DNA from: Pseudomonadales bacterium | GTDB taxonomy: Bacteria; Pseudomonadota; Gammaproteobacteria; Pseudomonadales; Pseudohongiellaceae | Assembly: GCA_024234395.1 (NCBI GenBank) | Contig: JACKOH010000001.1 | Coordinates: 1,879,001-1,943,000, forward strand | Length of the DNA: 64,000 bases | Direction of reading: 5' to 3' | Part shown: piece by piece, positions 40,906 to 50,337 of the stretch | Position numbering within the stretch: the stretch's first letter is position 1 | Layout: every line of letters begins with the position of its first letter | Notes under the pieces: generated by a model | Database searches by the model: none | What the model was told of the DNA's origin: nothing | Seen by the model: the letters and a program-made list of their open reading frames with translations, nothing else | Position numbers and translations under genes: made by a program

Positions 40906-41643
40906 TCAGCGACGCTCGTCACTTTCCACCAGGCCGTCGCGCAGGCGGATCCAGCGATGAGAGCGCTCTTCCAGCTCTTCCGAGTGGGTCACCATAATCA
41001 ACGTCTTGCCCTGCTGGTGCAGTTCGTCGAACAGGTCGAGAATTTCGGCACCGGATTTGGAATCCAGGTTACCGGTCGGCTCGTCGGCCAGGATAATCAG
41101 CGGATCCACTGCCAGCGCCCGGGCTATCGCCACCCGTTGCTGCTGTCCACCTGACAGCTCGAACAGCTTGTGATCGACACGCTCGCCCAGACCCACCCTC
41201 TCCGCCAGTGCCATGGCGATCTGGTGGCTTTCCTGTTCCGGATAACCCTGGTAAAAGAGCGGCATCTCGATATTTTCCAGCACGTTCAACTGCTGGATAA
41301 GATTATAGGATTGAAAAATAAAACCCAGCCGGGCACCCCGGATGGTGGACAGTTCATCGTCCTCCATCTGCGAAGTGTCTTCGCCGCCAAGGTAATATTT
41401 GCCTGAGGTGGGTTGGTCGAGACAACCAAGAATATTCATGAAGGTGGATTTGCCGCACCCGGACGGCCCCATGATGCTGATGTAATCCCCTTTAAAAAAT
41501 TCCAGTGAGATTCCGTGCAGCACCTCAACGGACAGGGCGCCCATCCGATAGGTTTTGCGAATGTCTTTCACACTCGCGACCACCGACTCACCCCAGCGCT
41601 GCGCCGTGCCGGGCCCGGCAGTTGCCTGTTCTCCAGCTATCAT
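40906..41643 (-). CDS. ABC transporter ATP-binding protein (MacB/LolD type)
   Basis: The 245-residue ATPase has Walker A GPSGCGKST (about 59-67), Q-loop FIFQSYNLI, signature LSGGQQQRVAIARAL, Walker B IILADEPTGNLDS and switch VTHS. The Leu-rich, lipoprotein/macrolide-type sequence (TFMNILGCLDQPTSG) is typical of LolD/MacB ATPases that pair with FtsX-like permeases. AAGGACAG precedes the ATG. It is read after the adaptor gene, across a stretch with 16-base tandem repeats. Confidence 0.93.
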   Translation of the reverse strand: MIAGEQATAGPGTAQRWGESVVASVKDIRKTYRMGALSVEVLHGISLEFFKGDYISIMGPSGCGKSTFMNILGCLDQPTSGKYYLGGEDTSQMEDDELSTIRGARLGFIFQSYNLIQQLNVLENIEMPLFYQGYPEQESHQIAMALAERVGLGERVDHKLFELSGGQQQRVAIARALAVDPLIILADEPTGNLDSKSGAEILDLFDELHQQGKTLIMVTHSEELEERSHRWIRLRDGLVESDERR

Positions 41644-41654
41644 CGCTCTGTCCT

Positions 41655-41718
41655 TTAGCCCTTATGAACCTTAGCCCTTATGGACCTTATCCCATATGAA
41701 CCTTACCACATATGAACC
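41655..41718. repeat. Four tandem 16-base repeats between adaptor and ATPase genes
   Basis: Units TTAGCCCTTATGAACC, TTAGCCCTTATGGACC, TTATCCCATATGAACC and TTACCACATATGAACC follow one another, and a fifth partial unit begins TTGGCCCTTA. They fill most of the 96-base gap between the two operon genes. Confidence 0.9.
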
Positions 41719-41739
41719 TTGGCCCTTAAAGTGGCAAAA

Positions 41740-43869
41740 TCAAATAGCTGCTTCCACCAGCTCCTGTTGCGGTGGCAACAGCAACACTTCCTCGCCTTCA
41801 CGGATGCCGCTGACAATCTCGATAAACTGCTCAGAAAACGCACCAGTGGTTACGTCCCGGCGTGCCGGCCGTCCACCGCTGCGCACATAGACCACCCGCT
41901 GATCTCCATAATAAGAGACCGCCTGCAGTGGCACATAAACGACATCCTCCAGCCGATTGACCAGGATTTCCACCTGGGCGCTCATGCCCGGCCGCAGCCA
42001 TTCATGGGTTCCGTCGATCTTGATAGTGGTCGGGTAGACCTTCAGATCGGGATTCATGAAGGCGTTGGCAGAGTCCGCCACGACGGCCACCTTGGTCACC
42101 ACCCCGGTCAATCGTTCATCGGGAAAGGCGTCAATCGACACATTAACCTGCTGCCCCACCGCGACCCGCTGCACGGCCGACTCGTGAATATTCACCTTGA
42201 CCGCCATCTCACGCATATCGGGTATGGTCAGGATCGACTGCCGTTCCCGCACCGTGGCGCCTTCCGCGATCGCCTCTTCGTTGCCGCGCCGGAACCGCTG
42301 ACTGTTCTGATCCGAGGCACCGTATACCACCAGTCCTGGCCGGATCGCGCGGATGGTCGCGGCTTCGATCTGCTGATTGACGTCCGCCAGCTTGACCCGT
42401 TCCAGGTTGAACTTACGTTCCGCCGAGCTCAGCCGGGCCTCTTCCTGGGCTTCCTCGGCGATGTTTTCCTTGAGTTGGCGCTGATAGCTCATCACCGCAT
42501 TTTCGTAGTCGGTCAGTTTCTGCTCGGCTTCCTTGGGGAAGGTATATTGAATGTACAGCTTGAGCGAAGTTTCCTTCTCCTGCAGCTTGTTATTGGCCTT
42601 GTTGAGATTGAGCTCCTCGGCTTCAAGCTCGGTAGGCGTGATAAAGCCCCTTGATTCCAGCCGCCGCTGCCCCTCTATGCGGGTCTGGGCCAGCAGGTAT
42701 TCTTCCTGGGCGACCTGCAATTCGTCCTGCAGTTGACGCAGCATCTGCTTGGCCTCGCCGTCTTCCAGGCGATCGATATTGGCATACTGGGTAAAGTCCA
42801 GCTGGTCCCGGATGTTCATGTACTCTTCGTCCAGCAGCAGGGTACTGACCACTGGAACCGCGGACTTTTCGGTATTGGCCAGCACCAGTTCCCGAGGTTG
42901 CGCTGCGGGTGCGGCGCCAGTTTCCGTGGGAAAACTGGAAGTGACTTCGGTCGGTCGTGTGGGGCGTCCGTTGCCGTTGCCACCATTGCGGCCCCCGCCA
43001 CCCTGAAATCCTCCCTGCGAGAAGCGCTGCATGCGGTCCAGCATTTCCTGGGGAAGCTGGCCGTCGTTCTCGGCCATGGCCTGACGAATCCGCTCCTGGA
43101 ATTGGGGCGGCAAAGAGTCAAGGTTGTTCAGATCGAATCCGCCGGTCCGAGGAGCCGGGGTGGGTGAGGATTCAGCCGCCATGGTTTCCGCGGCCTGCTC
43201 CACGTCTCCCTTCAGGACCGCCAGGTCGGCCGCTTCGGCTCGTGCCAGTCGTTCCTCAATTTCCAGTTCCGCTATGATCTCGTTTACTACATTGGCGCCC
43301 AGAAATTTCTCGAAGTCCAGACGCGCAAAGCGCATGGTCTGACGCGCATCATTCAGCTCAGTGGTATTCTGGTTAAGTTGAATTTCGTATTGGGCACGGC
43401 GCTCGATGAATTCGGCTTCAGCCGACTCGACGGAGATTTCCTGGTTAAGCTGCTCGTCGATAAGCTGTGAGGTATCCAGCTCCACCAGCACCTTGCCGAT
43501 GGACACATCCTCTTCGGTAATGCGGTAACCCTCTTCGATAATACTGAGTATCTTCACCCCTTCCCTGCCTTTCACCGCGGAACGGATTTCGGTAGACACC
43601 AGTGCTTCCAGCGCACCCCCTTCCAGAACCGTGATATCCAGGTCACCACGGCGGGCCTGAAAAGTAATACTCCCGGCACCATCGGTACCGGATCCGCCAC
43701 CGAGACTGAATAACAGTATCAACAGCCCGGCGCTGCCGCCGACAATGGCATAACGGGTGGGCTTGCGGGCTGCCATGAAGCGGTCCCGGAGCGACTGCAT
43801 CTGTAGCCGTAGTCCTTCCGGCAGGCGTTCCGCAATCCTGGTTAGTACAAGGTCTCTATCGAGGTTCAT
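41740..43869 (-). CDS. HlyD-family periplasmic efflux adaptor with long insertion
   Basis: The 709-residue adaptor is anchored by a helix at 40-58. It then has the first half of the lipoyl/barrel-sandwich region (QARRGDLDITVLEGGALEAL), a coiled-coil hairpin, and the second half with VKVNIHESAVQRVAVGQQVNVSIDAFP and the membrane-proximal domain (LRPGMSAQVEIL). Compared with the usual 350-420 residues it carries about 130 extra between the coiled-coil arms. These include a Gly/Asn/Arg-rich patch at about 286-302 and a Pro/Thr-rich segment. Its start overlaps the end of the TolC-like gene by 14 bases. Confidence 0.87.
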   Translation of the reverse strand: MNLDRDLVLTRIAERLPEGLRLQMQSLRDRFMAARKPTRYAIVGGSAGLLILLFSLGGGSGTDGAGSITFQARRGDLDITVLEGGALEALVSTEIRSAVKGREGVKILSIIEEGYRITEEDVSIGKVLVELDTSQLIDEQLNQEISVESAEAEFIERRAQYEIQLNQNTTELNDARQTMRFARLDFEKFLGANVVNEIIAELEIEERLARAEAADLAVLKGDVEQAAETMAAESSPTPAPRTGGFDLNNLDSLPPQFQERIRQAMAENDGQLPQEMLDRMQRFSQGGFQGGGGRNGGNGNGRPTRPTEVTSSFPTETGAAPAAQPRELVLANTEKSAVPVVSTLLLDEEYMNIRDQLDFTQYANIDRLEDGEAKQMLRQLQDELQVAQEEYLLAQTRIEGQRRLESRGFITPTELEAEELNLNKANNKLQEKETSLKLYIQYTFPKEAEQKLTDYENAVMSYQRQLKENIAEEAQEEARLSSAERKFNLERVKLADVNQQIEAATIRAIRPGLVVYGASDQNSQRFRRGNEEAIAEGATVRERQSILTIPDMREMAVKVNIHESAVQRVAVGQQVNVSIDAFPDERLTGVVTKVAVVADSANAFMNPDLKVYPTTIKIDGTHEWLRPGMSAQVEILVNRLEDVVYVPLQAVSYYGDQRVVYVRSGGRPARRDVTTGAFSEQFIEIVSGIREGEEVLLLPPQQELVEAAI

Positions 43870-45547
43870 TCACCCCTTCCTCCCATTGGCCGGAATCGTC
43901 GACGTACAGCAATCCGATGTCGCGCCAGAATTCCAGCTTGGCTGTGTTGTGTTCCACGATGGTACTGATCAACTCGGTGCGGGCGGCAATCAGGTCGTTC
44001 TGGGAATCCACCGTGTCCTGAATATCGCCCAGCCCCAACTCGGCACGCAACTGTGCCTCTTCGACCCGGCGCTCGTTGATCTCCACGCTGGTCACATTGA
44101 TCTCGTAATTTTTCAGCGCCTGATCCATGCGCCGCCAATCGTCGATCACTGTCAATTTCACCTGATCCACGGCGGCTAGGTAAGTGCGGGTCGAGGCGTC
44201 GTAATTGATCAGCGCGCGGCGCAGTTCGTTGCGGTCGAACTTGGTATCCAGCGGCAGATCGAGGCTGAGTCCGGCGGTGTAGACTGCATTCTCAAAGTCC
44301 AGTTCGCCGAGGCGGGGATCGTCCGGCCCACTGACCGCCACGTCGAAATTAAAGTCCAGCGCCGGCTTCAACTGATTGGCGGCAACCCGGATCTTGCGCG
44401 CACTGTCCTGTACCCGGTCAAGCTCACTGTACAGATCGAGTCGGGTCTGCAGACTCATTTCCAGGGCGCGGTCCAGATCGAGGTCGGGATCGGTCATGCC
44501 GGTTTCGGAAATAATCTGCAGTTCGTTGTCGTCGAGGACGATATTGTCGCTGGCACGCAGGCCGATCAGGATCTTGAAATTATCGAGGCTGCGTTTATAG
44601 CGCGTGATCGAGGTGGTCCAGCGCAACCTCTGCTGCAACGACTGCTGCTCCAGACGACCGACCTGCAGCAGCGTGCGCAGGCCCTCGGCCTGGAAAGCCT
44701 GCTCCCGCTCCAGGTTCAGATTCACCGCCTGCAGACCGGAGTAGTTGTTACTGGTGATTTCCCGGTTCAGCAGTACCGAGTAGTAGTTGGAGGCGATACG
44801 GACTGCAAAGGACTTGCGGAAACGGGTGAAGTCCCGCAACTGGTACAGCAGGTCCCGTTCTGCCTGCATCAGATTTTCGGTCTCGATAGCTGTGCCGAAA
44901 TCGCGAATCAGCGGCTGCGCAAACGAGGCGAACAACGCGCTGCTGCCGGTTTCCCTGATATCGCCGGTCAGAAAGCGGGTGAAATTGTTGGTCAGGGTCA
45001 GGGCCAGCACCCCGCCGCCCTTGAGCAGCCAGCGGGAACCCAGCGTGGTGCCGGCGTCGATGGACTCGCTGGTGTTAACTCTCTGCATGCCAGTCAGTTC
45101 CTGCATATCCACCACGAACTGATCTTCGCTATCCCACCGATAGTCACCACTGGAGGTAAACGAAAAAACCGGCGTATAGCGATAACGATCGAAGGTCAGG
45201 GCCAGCGCTTGCAGGTACAGCCGTTCCTTCTGGGTCTGGTATTCGCGGCTGTAAAGGAATGCCAGTTCGAGGGCATCGTTGAGGCTGATGATCCGCCCTC
45301 CCACTTCGCTCTCGGCCTCGTTGTCGAGGAATTCAAATATCTGCTGGTTCTGCGCAAATGCGCTCAGATCGACACTTTCCACCGTCGCCGCCGGGTCGAG
45401 GTCCACCTCACGGGTCATACCCGGAACCAGCGCCGTTTTATCGGCGATCGCGGTGTAAGTTTCGTTATCAGCCGATTGCCGATAATGGCCGCTGGTGCAG
45501 GCAGCCATCACCACCACCAGCAACATTGAAAGGAAGTTGCGCAGCAT
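43856..45547 (-). CDS. TolC-family outer-membrane lipoprotein
   Basis: The 563-residue protein has a lipobox (LLVVVMAAC, Cys17) and the alpha-helical repeat of TolC/OprM factors: LNDALELAFLYSREYQTQKERLYL, LRTLLQVGRLEQQSLQQRL and AQLRAELGLGDIQDTVDSQNDLIAARTELISTIV. It forms the outer-membrane channel for the tripartite exporter with the adaptor and MacB-type parts downstream. ATG 45547 gives the lipobox directly; a TTG seven codons earlier is less likely. It is the first gene of the efflux operon. Confidence 0.87.
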   Translation of the reverse strand: MLRNFLSMLLVVVMAACTSGHYRQSADNETYTAIADKTALVPGMTREVDLDPAATVESVDLSAFAQNQQIFEFLDNEAESEVGGRIISLNDALELAFLYSREYQTQKERLYLQALALTFDRYRYTPVFSFTSSGDYRWDSEDQFVVDMQELTGMQRVNTSESIDAGTTLGSRWLLKGGGVLALTLTNNFTRFLTGDIRETGSSALFASFAQPLIRDFGTAIETENLMQAERDLLYQLRDFTRFRKSFAVRIASNYYSVLLNREITSNNYSGLQAVNLNLEREQAFQAEGLRTLLQVGRLEQQSLQQRLRWTTSITRYKRSLDNFKILIGLRASDNIVLDDNELQIISETGMTDPDLDLDRALEMSLQTRLDLYSELDRVQDSARKIRVAANQLKPALDFNFDVAVSGPDDPRLGELDFENAVYTAGLSLDLPLDTKFDRNELRRALINYDASTRTYLAAVDQVKLTVIDDWRRMDQALKNYEINVTSVEINERRVEEAQLRAELGLGDIQDTVDSQNDLIAARTELISTIVEHNTAKLEFWRDIGLLYVDDSGQWEEGVNEPR

Positions 45548-45667
45548 ATTCCGACTGGAAGTTAGCAAAGTTGAGAGAACTGGCAGTATAACGCCTGTTT
45601 GAACGCCAGGTTTACCCCCGAAGCGCCCAAAACCGGACTTTATGCGGGGGATTGAGACCTGCTGCGG

Positions 45668-46144
45668 GTGGATGACAAGAAAACCGGCAACGCTGACGAT
45701 AAAGTGGCAGTACCAGCGCAGAATCCGCTGCTTGCGGGCTGGTTACATGAAACCACCCTACGGGAGTACCAGATCATGCTGAAACAGGGCCTGCTCAGCC
45801 TATTCATCCTTTCCTGGGCTGTAGCCGGAGGCCTTGCCTACTACGCTCTGCAGCAGCAACGGGAAAATATTGCCTTCGAGGCCATGGAAGCCGAATTGCT
45901 GGAAACCCGGCAGCGTTACCAGGAGCAGGTTGCCGTCAACGCCAGGCAACGGGAGGAGTTCGAAACCCGCGTACAGTCGCTGGAGGAGAATCTGCGCAGC
46001 TCCCAGGCCCAGATGAGCAACCTGTCCGCCGCCCTGCAGGAAGCCCGGGAGCTGATGGAGCCGGTAGCCCGACAGGTGATTGAGCAGCTCGCAGGCGATC
46101 AGCCTCCTGCTTCTGACGGTAACACGGATGACACCGGCCGGTAA
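45668..46144 (+). CDS. Single-helix membrane protein with coiled coil
   Basis: The 158-residue protein has about 40 polar residues, one membrane helix (LSLFILSWAVAGGLAYYAL) and then a long coiled coil (about 65-140) rich in Glu, Gln and Arg. The start is GTG at 45668. It lies divergent to the TolC-like gene and on the same strand as the M16 protease gene, 222 bases before it. I do not recognise the family; an adaptor or scaffold role in the envelope is possible. Confidence 0.65.
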   Translation: MDDKKTGNADDKVAVPAQNPLLAGWLHETTLREYQIMLKQGLLSLFILSWAVAGGLAYYALQQQRENIAFEAMEAELLETRQRYQEQVAVNARQREEFETRVQSLEENLRSSQAQMSNLSAALQEARELMEPVARQVIEQLAGDQPPASDGNTDDTGR

Positions 46145-46365
46145 GGAAATTGCCAGGTTCCGGGTCTGGAAAAGAGTCCGTGTGTCAACCTGGCGATTGT
46201 GAGACCCGGAAATCCGCAGGTCTGAATCCTGATTTAACCGGGGCGGTGTGGATTTCTTCGGCAAATCCTATACAGTATCAATCCTTGGGAATCTTTTCGT
46301 TCAGCACTTTCTGCTGGAGGCCGGGCAGGTTCCGACAGCCATCCACCCAAAGGGGATCAACCGAG

Positions 46366-49350
46366 ATGAGAAAGTTTTTTTCCGCCAACCACCTGACGGG
46401 CATTGCCCTCGCTGCCCTGATGTTATTGCTCACGGCCTGTGGCCAGGCGGGCGACAACACCGATCCGGCCAGCCAGTCAGCAGCGACCGCGTCGGGAACC
46501 GCTGGCGGGACCGGTTACCACCGCATCAACGAAGCGGATCCCGATGACCCCCTGTCCGCCCAGATATATGAACTGGATAATGGCCTGCGGGTCTACCTGA
46601 CCGAAAATCACGAAGAGCCGCGCTTCTACGCAGAGATCGCGGTGCGGGCCGGCAGCAAGCAGGATCCGGCCGCCGCCACCGGGCTGGCGCACTACCTCGA
46701 GCACCTGCTGTTCAAGGGCAATCAGCACATGGGTACGCTGGACTACGAGGCTGAGGAGCCCTATCTGGAGCAGATCGTCGACCTCTATGAACAGCATTTC
46801 AATTCCACCGACGACGCGGAACGGGCCGAGATCTATGCCGAGATCAACCGGGTCGCCCAGCAGGCGGCTGCCTATGCGGTTCCCAACGAGATCGACAAGG
46901 TCTACAACAGCATGGGTGCCGGCGGCCTCAACGCCCATACCTCCTACGAGGAGACCGTGTACAAGGTCGGCCTGCCATCCAACCGGCTGGAACAATGGGC
47001 CGAGATCGAATCCGATCGCTTTGTCGATCCGGTATTCCGCCTGTTTCACACCGAACTGGAAACCGTTTACGAAGAGCTCAACCGCAGTCTCGATAACCGC
47101 GACCGGGTAATTCTGTATGCCACCGACGAGCTGCTGTACAAGAAGCACCCCTATGGTCAGCAGCCGACCATCGGCAAACCGGAGCACCTGAAGAATCCTT
47201 CCCTGGTCTATATCCAGAATTATTTCGACACCTACTATGTGCCCAACAACATGGCCATCTTCATGAGCGGGGACATCGATATCGAAGAGACAATCGCCCT
47301 GATCAGCGACAAGTTCGGAGCCTGGGAGCCGAAGGAGGTTCCCGAGGTGGGGCCCTGGGTGGAAGATCCGCTGCAGGGTGCCGAACGGAAAACCGTCTAC
47401 TATCCCGGCGAGGAACAGGTACAACTGGCATTCCGCACCGCTTCCAACTCCAGCCCGGACAAAGAGGCGCTGATGATGCTGGACATGATCCTGGACAATC
47501 GCACTGCCGGCCTGATCAACCTGAATCTGAACCAGGCCCAGCGGGTTGCCGGTGCCGGTTCCTATCCCAGTTTCCTTAACGACTATGGTTCCCAGCAACT
47601 GTGGGGCGTCCCGAAAGCGGGCCAGTCCCTGCAGGAAGTGGAAGGCCTGCTGCTTGACCAATTGGAACTGATCAAGAACGGCCAATTCGAAGACTGGATC
47701 ATTCCCGCCATTGTCAACGATTTCAAGAAGTCTCAGAAAGCGTCGCTGGAATCCAACACCGCCCGGGTCTCCATGATGCGCCAGGCATTCCTCGCCGGTG
47801 ACGACTGGGATCATTCAGTGGGTGAAATGCGGCGCCTGGAACAGGTTACCAAGCAGGATATCATCGACGTGGCCAACCGCTATTTCGGCAACAACTACGT
47901 TGCCGTCTACCGCGAGGATGGCCCCCAGGAAATCCCGCCGGTGGTGAAGCCGCAAATCGATCCGGTTTCCATCGACCCCACCCGCCAGTCGGCCTTCGCC
48001 GCCAATGTCCTGGCCATGGAAGTGGTGCCCATTGAGCCGACTTTCGTGGAAGAGGGACAGGACTACCGGGTGGTGGAATTTGCCGAGGGCGTACCGCTTT
48101 ACTATGCCCCCAACCCGCTCAACGACCTGTTCAGCTTCAGCATCAGTGTCGACGTGGGAACCGATACCAATGAGAAACTGGGACTGGCAGCCGCGATCAT
48201 GGACAAGGCCGGCACTCCCACTCTCAGCAACGAAGAATTACAGAAAGAATGGTACAGAATGGGCAGTGAATTCAGTTTCTCGGCCGGCGAGAACCAGTCC
48301 GCCATCAGCATTTCCGGTCTTGACGAGCAGTTCGCTCCGACTCTCGACCTGATGCTGGAACTGGTGCACAACCCGGTCGCCGATGCCCAGACCCTGGAAG
48401 AGCTGAAAGGCATCATTCTCAAGTCCCGGGAGGACCAGAAGCAATCGCCGCCAGCCATTTCCCGTGCCCTATACCTGTACAATCGCTACGGTGAGGAATC
48501 GCCGATGCTGGAATCGCTCAGCAGTGAGCAGATCGCCGACACCTCACTGGAAGAACTGCTGGGTCTGCCGGGCAGCCTGCTCGACTACCAGCATACCCTG
48601 GCCTACACTGGCTCCATGCCACTGGAGGAACTGGTGGAGATTCTGCGTGAGCACCACCCGGTCAGCGGTGACCTGCAGGAACCCCCACCCTACCGGTTCC
48701 GCACCACCCGGAATTTCGATCAGACCGAAATCTACCTGGTTGATAAGGAAACCGCCCAGTCCCAGGTGCGTATCGAGTTCCCCGATGGCAACTATGATGA
48801 AGACCTGAGCCTGATCTCCTCCATTTTCAACAATTACTTCGGCTCCGGCATGTCCAGCGTGGTATTCCAGGAACTGCGCGAGGCCCGGGCGCTGGCTTAC
48901 TCCGCTGCCGCCAGCTATGCCCAGGGCAGTCGTGAGGATGCCGAAAACCTGATGCTGGGTGCCATCGGTTCGCAGACCGACAAGACCGTGGACGCAGTCA
49001 CAGCCTTCGTGGACCTGATCGACAACATGCCGGAATCCACCGACCGCTTCAACGAGGCCGTTAATTCGTTGCTGAACCGCTACCGGACTTCCAAGCTGAG
49101 TTTCCGGGAAGTGATCGGCGCCGTGCGAACCTGGGAACGCCTCGGACTGCAGGGCGATCCGCGCCGCGAACGCTTCCAGCAGTTGCAGAACGTCACCATG
49201 GAAGACCTGCTCGCCTTTCAGCGCGACCACGTCAAGGGCCGTCCCAAGCTCATTTCCATAGTCGGCGACACATCGGTCATCGACGCCGGGGAACTGGCCC
49301 GGTTCGGTACTGTCAAGGAAGTGCAGGTAGACGATATTTTCGTCGATTGA
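46366..49350 (+). CDS. M16-family zinc metalloprotease lipoprotein
   Basis: The 994-residue protein has a lipobox (ALMLLLTAC, Cys25) and a tandem M16 architecture. The active half has the inverted zinc motif H109-Y-L-E112-H113 (GLAHYLEHLLFKGN), with the third ligand in the ETVYEELNR helix. An inactive C-terminal pair of domains carries the Arg-Tyr-type ending (ELREARALAYSAAASY). It is likely attached to the outer membrane and degrades peptides in the periplasm. An in-frame opening 72 codons upstream has no signal peptide, so ATG 46366 is chosen. A strong terminator follows. Confidence 0.9.
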   Translation: MRKFFSANHLTGIALAALMLLLTACGQAGDNTDPASQSAATASGTAGGTGYHRINEADPDDPLSAQIYELDNGLRVYLTENHEEPRFYAEIAVRAGSKQDPAAATGLAHYLEHLLFKGNQHMGTLDYEAEEPYLEQIVDLYEQHFNSTDDAERAEIYAEINRVAQQAAAYAVPNEIDKVYNSMGAGGLNAHTSYEETVYKVGLPSNRLEQWAEIESDRFVDPVFRLFHTELETVYEELNRSLDNRDRVILYATDELLYKKHPYGQQPTIGKPEHLKNPSLVYIQNYFDTYYVPNNMAIFMSGDIDIEETIALISDKFGAWEPKEVPEVGPWVEDPLQGAERKTVYYPGEEQVQLAFRTASNSSPDKEALMMLDMILDNRTAGLINLNLNQAQRVAGAGSYPSFLNDYGSQQLWGVPKAGQSLQEVEGLLLDQLELIKNGQFEDWIIPAIVNDFKKSQKASLESNTARVSMMRQAFLAGDDWDHSVGEMRRLEQVTKQDIIDVANRYFGNNYVAVYREDGPQEIPPVVKPQIDPVSIDPTRQSAFAANVLAMEVVPIEPTFVEEGQDYRVVEFAEGVPLYYAPNPLNDLFSFSISVDVGTDTNEKLGLAAAIMDKAGTPTLSNEELQKEWYRMGSEFSFSAGENQSAISISGLDEQFAPTLDLMLELVHNPVADAQTLEELKGIILKSREDQKQSPPAISRALYLYNRYGEESPMLESLSSEQIADTSLEELLGLPGSLLDYQHTLAYTGSMPLEELVEILREHHPVSGDLQEPPPYRFRTTRNFDQTEIYLVDKETAQSQVRIEFPDGNYDEDLSLISSIFNNYFGSGMSSVVFQELREARALAYSAAASYAQGSREDAENLMLGAIGSQTDKTVDAVTAFVDLIDNMPESTDRFNEAVNSLLNRYRTSKLSFREVIGAVRTWERLGLQGDPRRERFQQLQNVTMEDLLAFQRDHVKGRPKLISIVGDTSVIDAGELARFGTVKEVQVDDIFVD

Positions 49351-49356
49351 CGCAGT

Positions 49357-49388
49357 GGCCGCCCGGCTGATACCGGGCGGCCTGTTTT
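49357..49388 (+). terminator. Terminator after the M16 gene
   Basis: GGCCGCCCGG (49357-49366) and CCGGGCGGCC (49373-49382) form a ten-base-pair stem with a six-base loop, then TGTTTT. It separates the M16 gene from the ABC cluster. Confidence 0.8.
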
Positions 49389-49412
49389 CCGGACGCTGTT
49401 TACATAGTGAAC

Positions 49413-50333
49413 ATGACCCCTCTTAAAATTGCCGGTCTGCGCAAGAGCTACGGCAGCGCGCAGGTATTGAACGGCCTTGACCTGGAAGTCGAGGCTCACG
49501 GCATTCACGGCCTGGTGGGACTGAACGGCTCGGGAAAGACCACTACCATGGAATGCGTGCTGGGCATGCAGCGGTATGACAGTGGCACGGTGGAAGTGCT
49601 GGGCCTTGCGCCGTCGCGTCTCTATCGGGCCGGCGGCGACGTGGTAGCAATTTTCGACACGCCCGGCCTGCACCCCGCCCTGACCGTGCGCCAGAGCCTG
49701 GAACATGCCCGCCTGCTCTGTAAGCAGCCACAGCGCAGTTGTGCAGAAGTGGAGCGCCTGCTGGGAATCAGCAGCTATCGGGATTACCGGATCCGTCACC
49801 TGTCACTGGGTAACAAGCGGCGCGCTTCGATTGCCCACGCGCTGCTGGGGGATCCCCGCCTGATCATTCTTGACGAACCGTTCAACGGCCTGGATGCCGA
49901 AGGCGTCAACGATGTGCTGGAACTCATCTCCCGCCTGAACCGGGAACGCGGTACCGCGTTCCTGCTCTCCAGTCATCAGCTGCCCTATCTTGAGCAGGTC
50001 TGCAGTCACATGGCCATTCTGCACGCCGGCCGCATCGCGGTCAGCGATCGAATCGGCAGACTGTTCAGCCGCGACCATGCCCGTATCCTGGTTACCTGCG
50101 ACCAACCGGAAGCGGCGACCAGGCTGATCGGGGAATCCGGCTTGGGCCGGGTGGAAAGCCGCGACCATAACCAGTTGCTCTGCGAGCTGCTGCAGGGCGA
50201 TGCGGCCGCCATCAATACCCTGCTGGTCAGTGCCGGCCTGGCAGTTTCAGAACTGCAGGAACAACGCGATTCATTGATGTCGCTGTTTTACCGCATCACT
50301 GCGGATCGGACAGCCCTGGCGGGAGCGGCCTGA
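49413..50333 (+). CDS. ABC-2-type transporter ATP-binding protein
   Basis: The roughly 306-residue ATPase has Walker A GLNGSGKTTT, the signature LSLGNKRRASIAHALLG (a drug/ABC-2 variant of the usual LSGGQ), Walker B LIILDEPFNGLDAEG and switch SSHQ. A C-terminal domain of about 90 residues follows, as in the DrrA/CcmA-type family. ATG 49413 and a GTG two codons before are both possible. The permease gene begins four bases after the stop, so the two form one exporter. Confidence 0.9.
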   Translation: MTPLKIAGLRKSYGSAQVLNGLDLEVEAHGIHGLVGLNGSGKTTTMECVLGMQRYDSGTVEVLGLAPSRLYRAGGDVVAIFDTPGLHPALTVRQSLEHARLLCKQPQRSCAEVERLLGISSYRDYRIRHLSLGNKRRASIAHALLGDPRLIILDEPFNGLDAEGVNDVLELISRLNRERGTAFLLSSHQLPYLEQVCSHMAILHAGRIAVSDRIGRLFSRDHARILVTCDQPEAATRLIGESGLGRVESRDHNQLLCELLQGDAAAINTLLVSAGLAVSELQEQRDSLMSLFYRITADRTALAGAA

Positions 50334-50337
50334 GCCA

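Noticed and set aside
46477..47814. A 445-codon minus-strand frame inside the M16 gene
   Set aside because: It is the antisense shadow of a long G+C-rich gene; the opposite strand has a signal peptide, zinc motif and family match.
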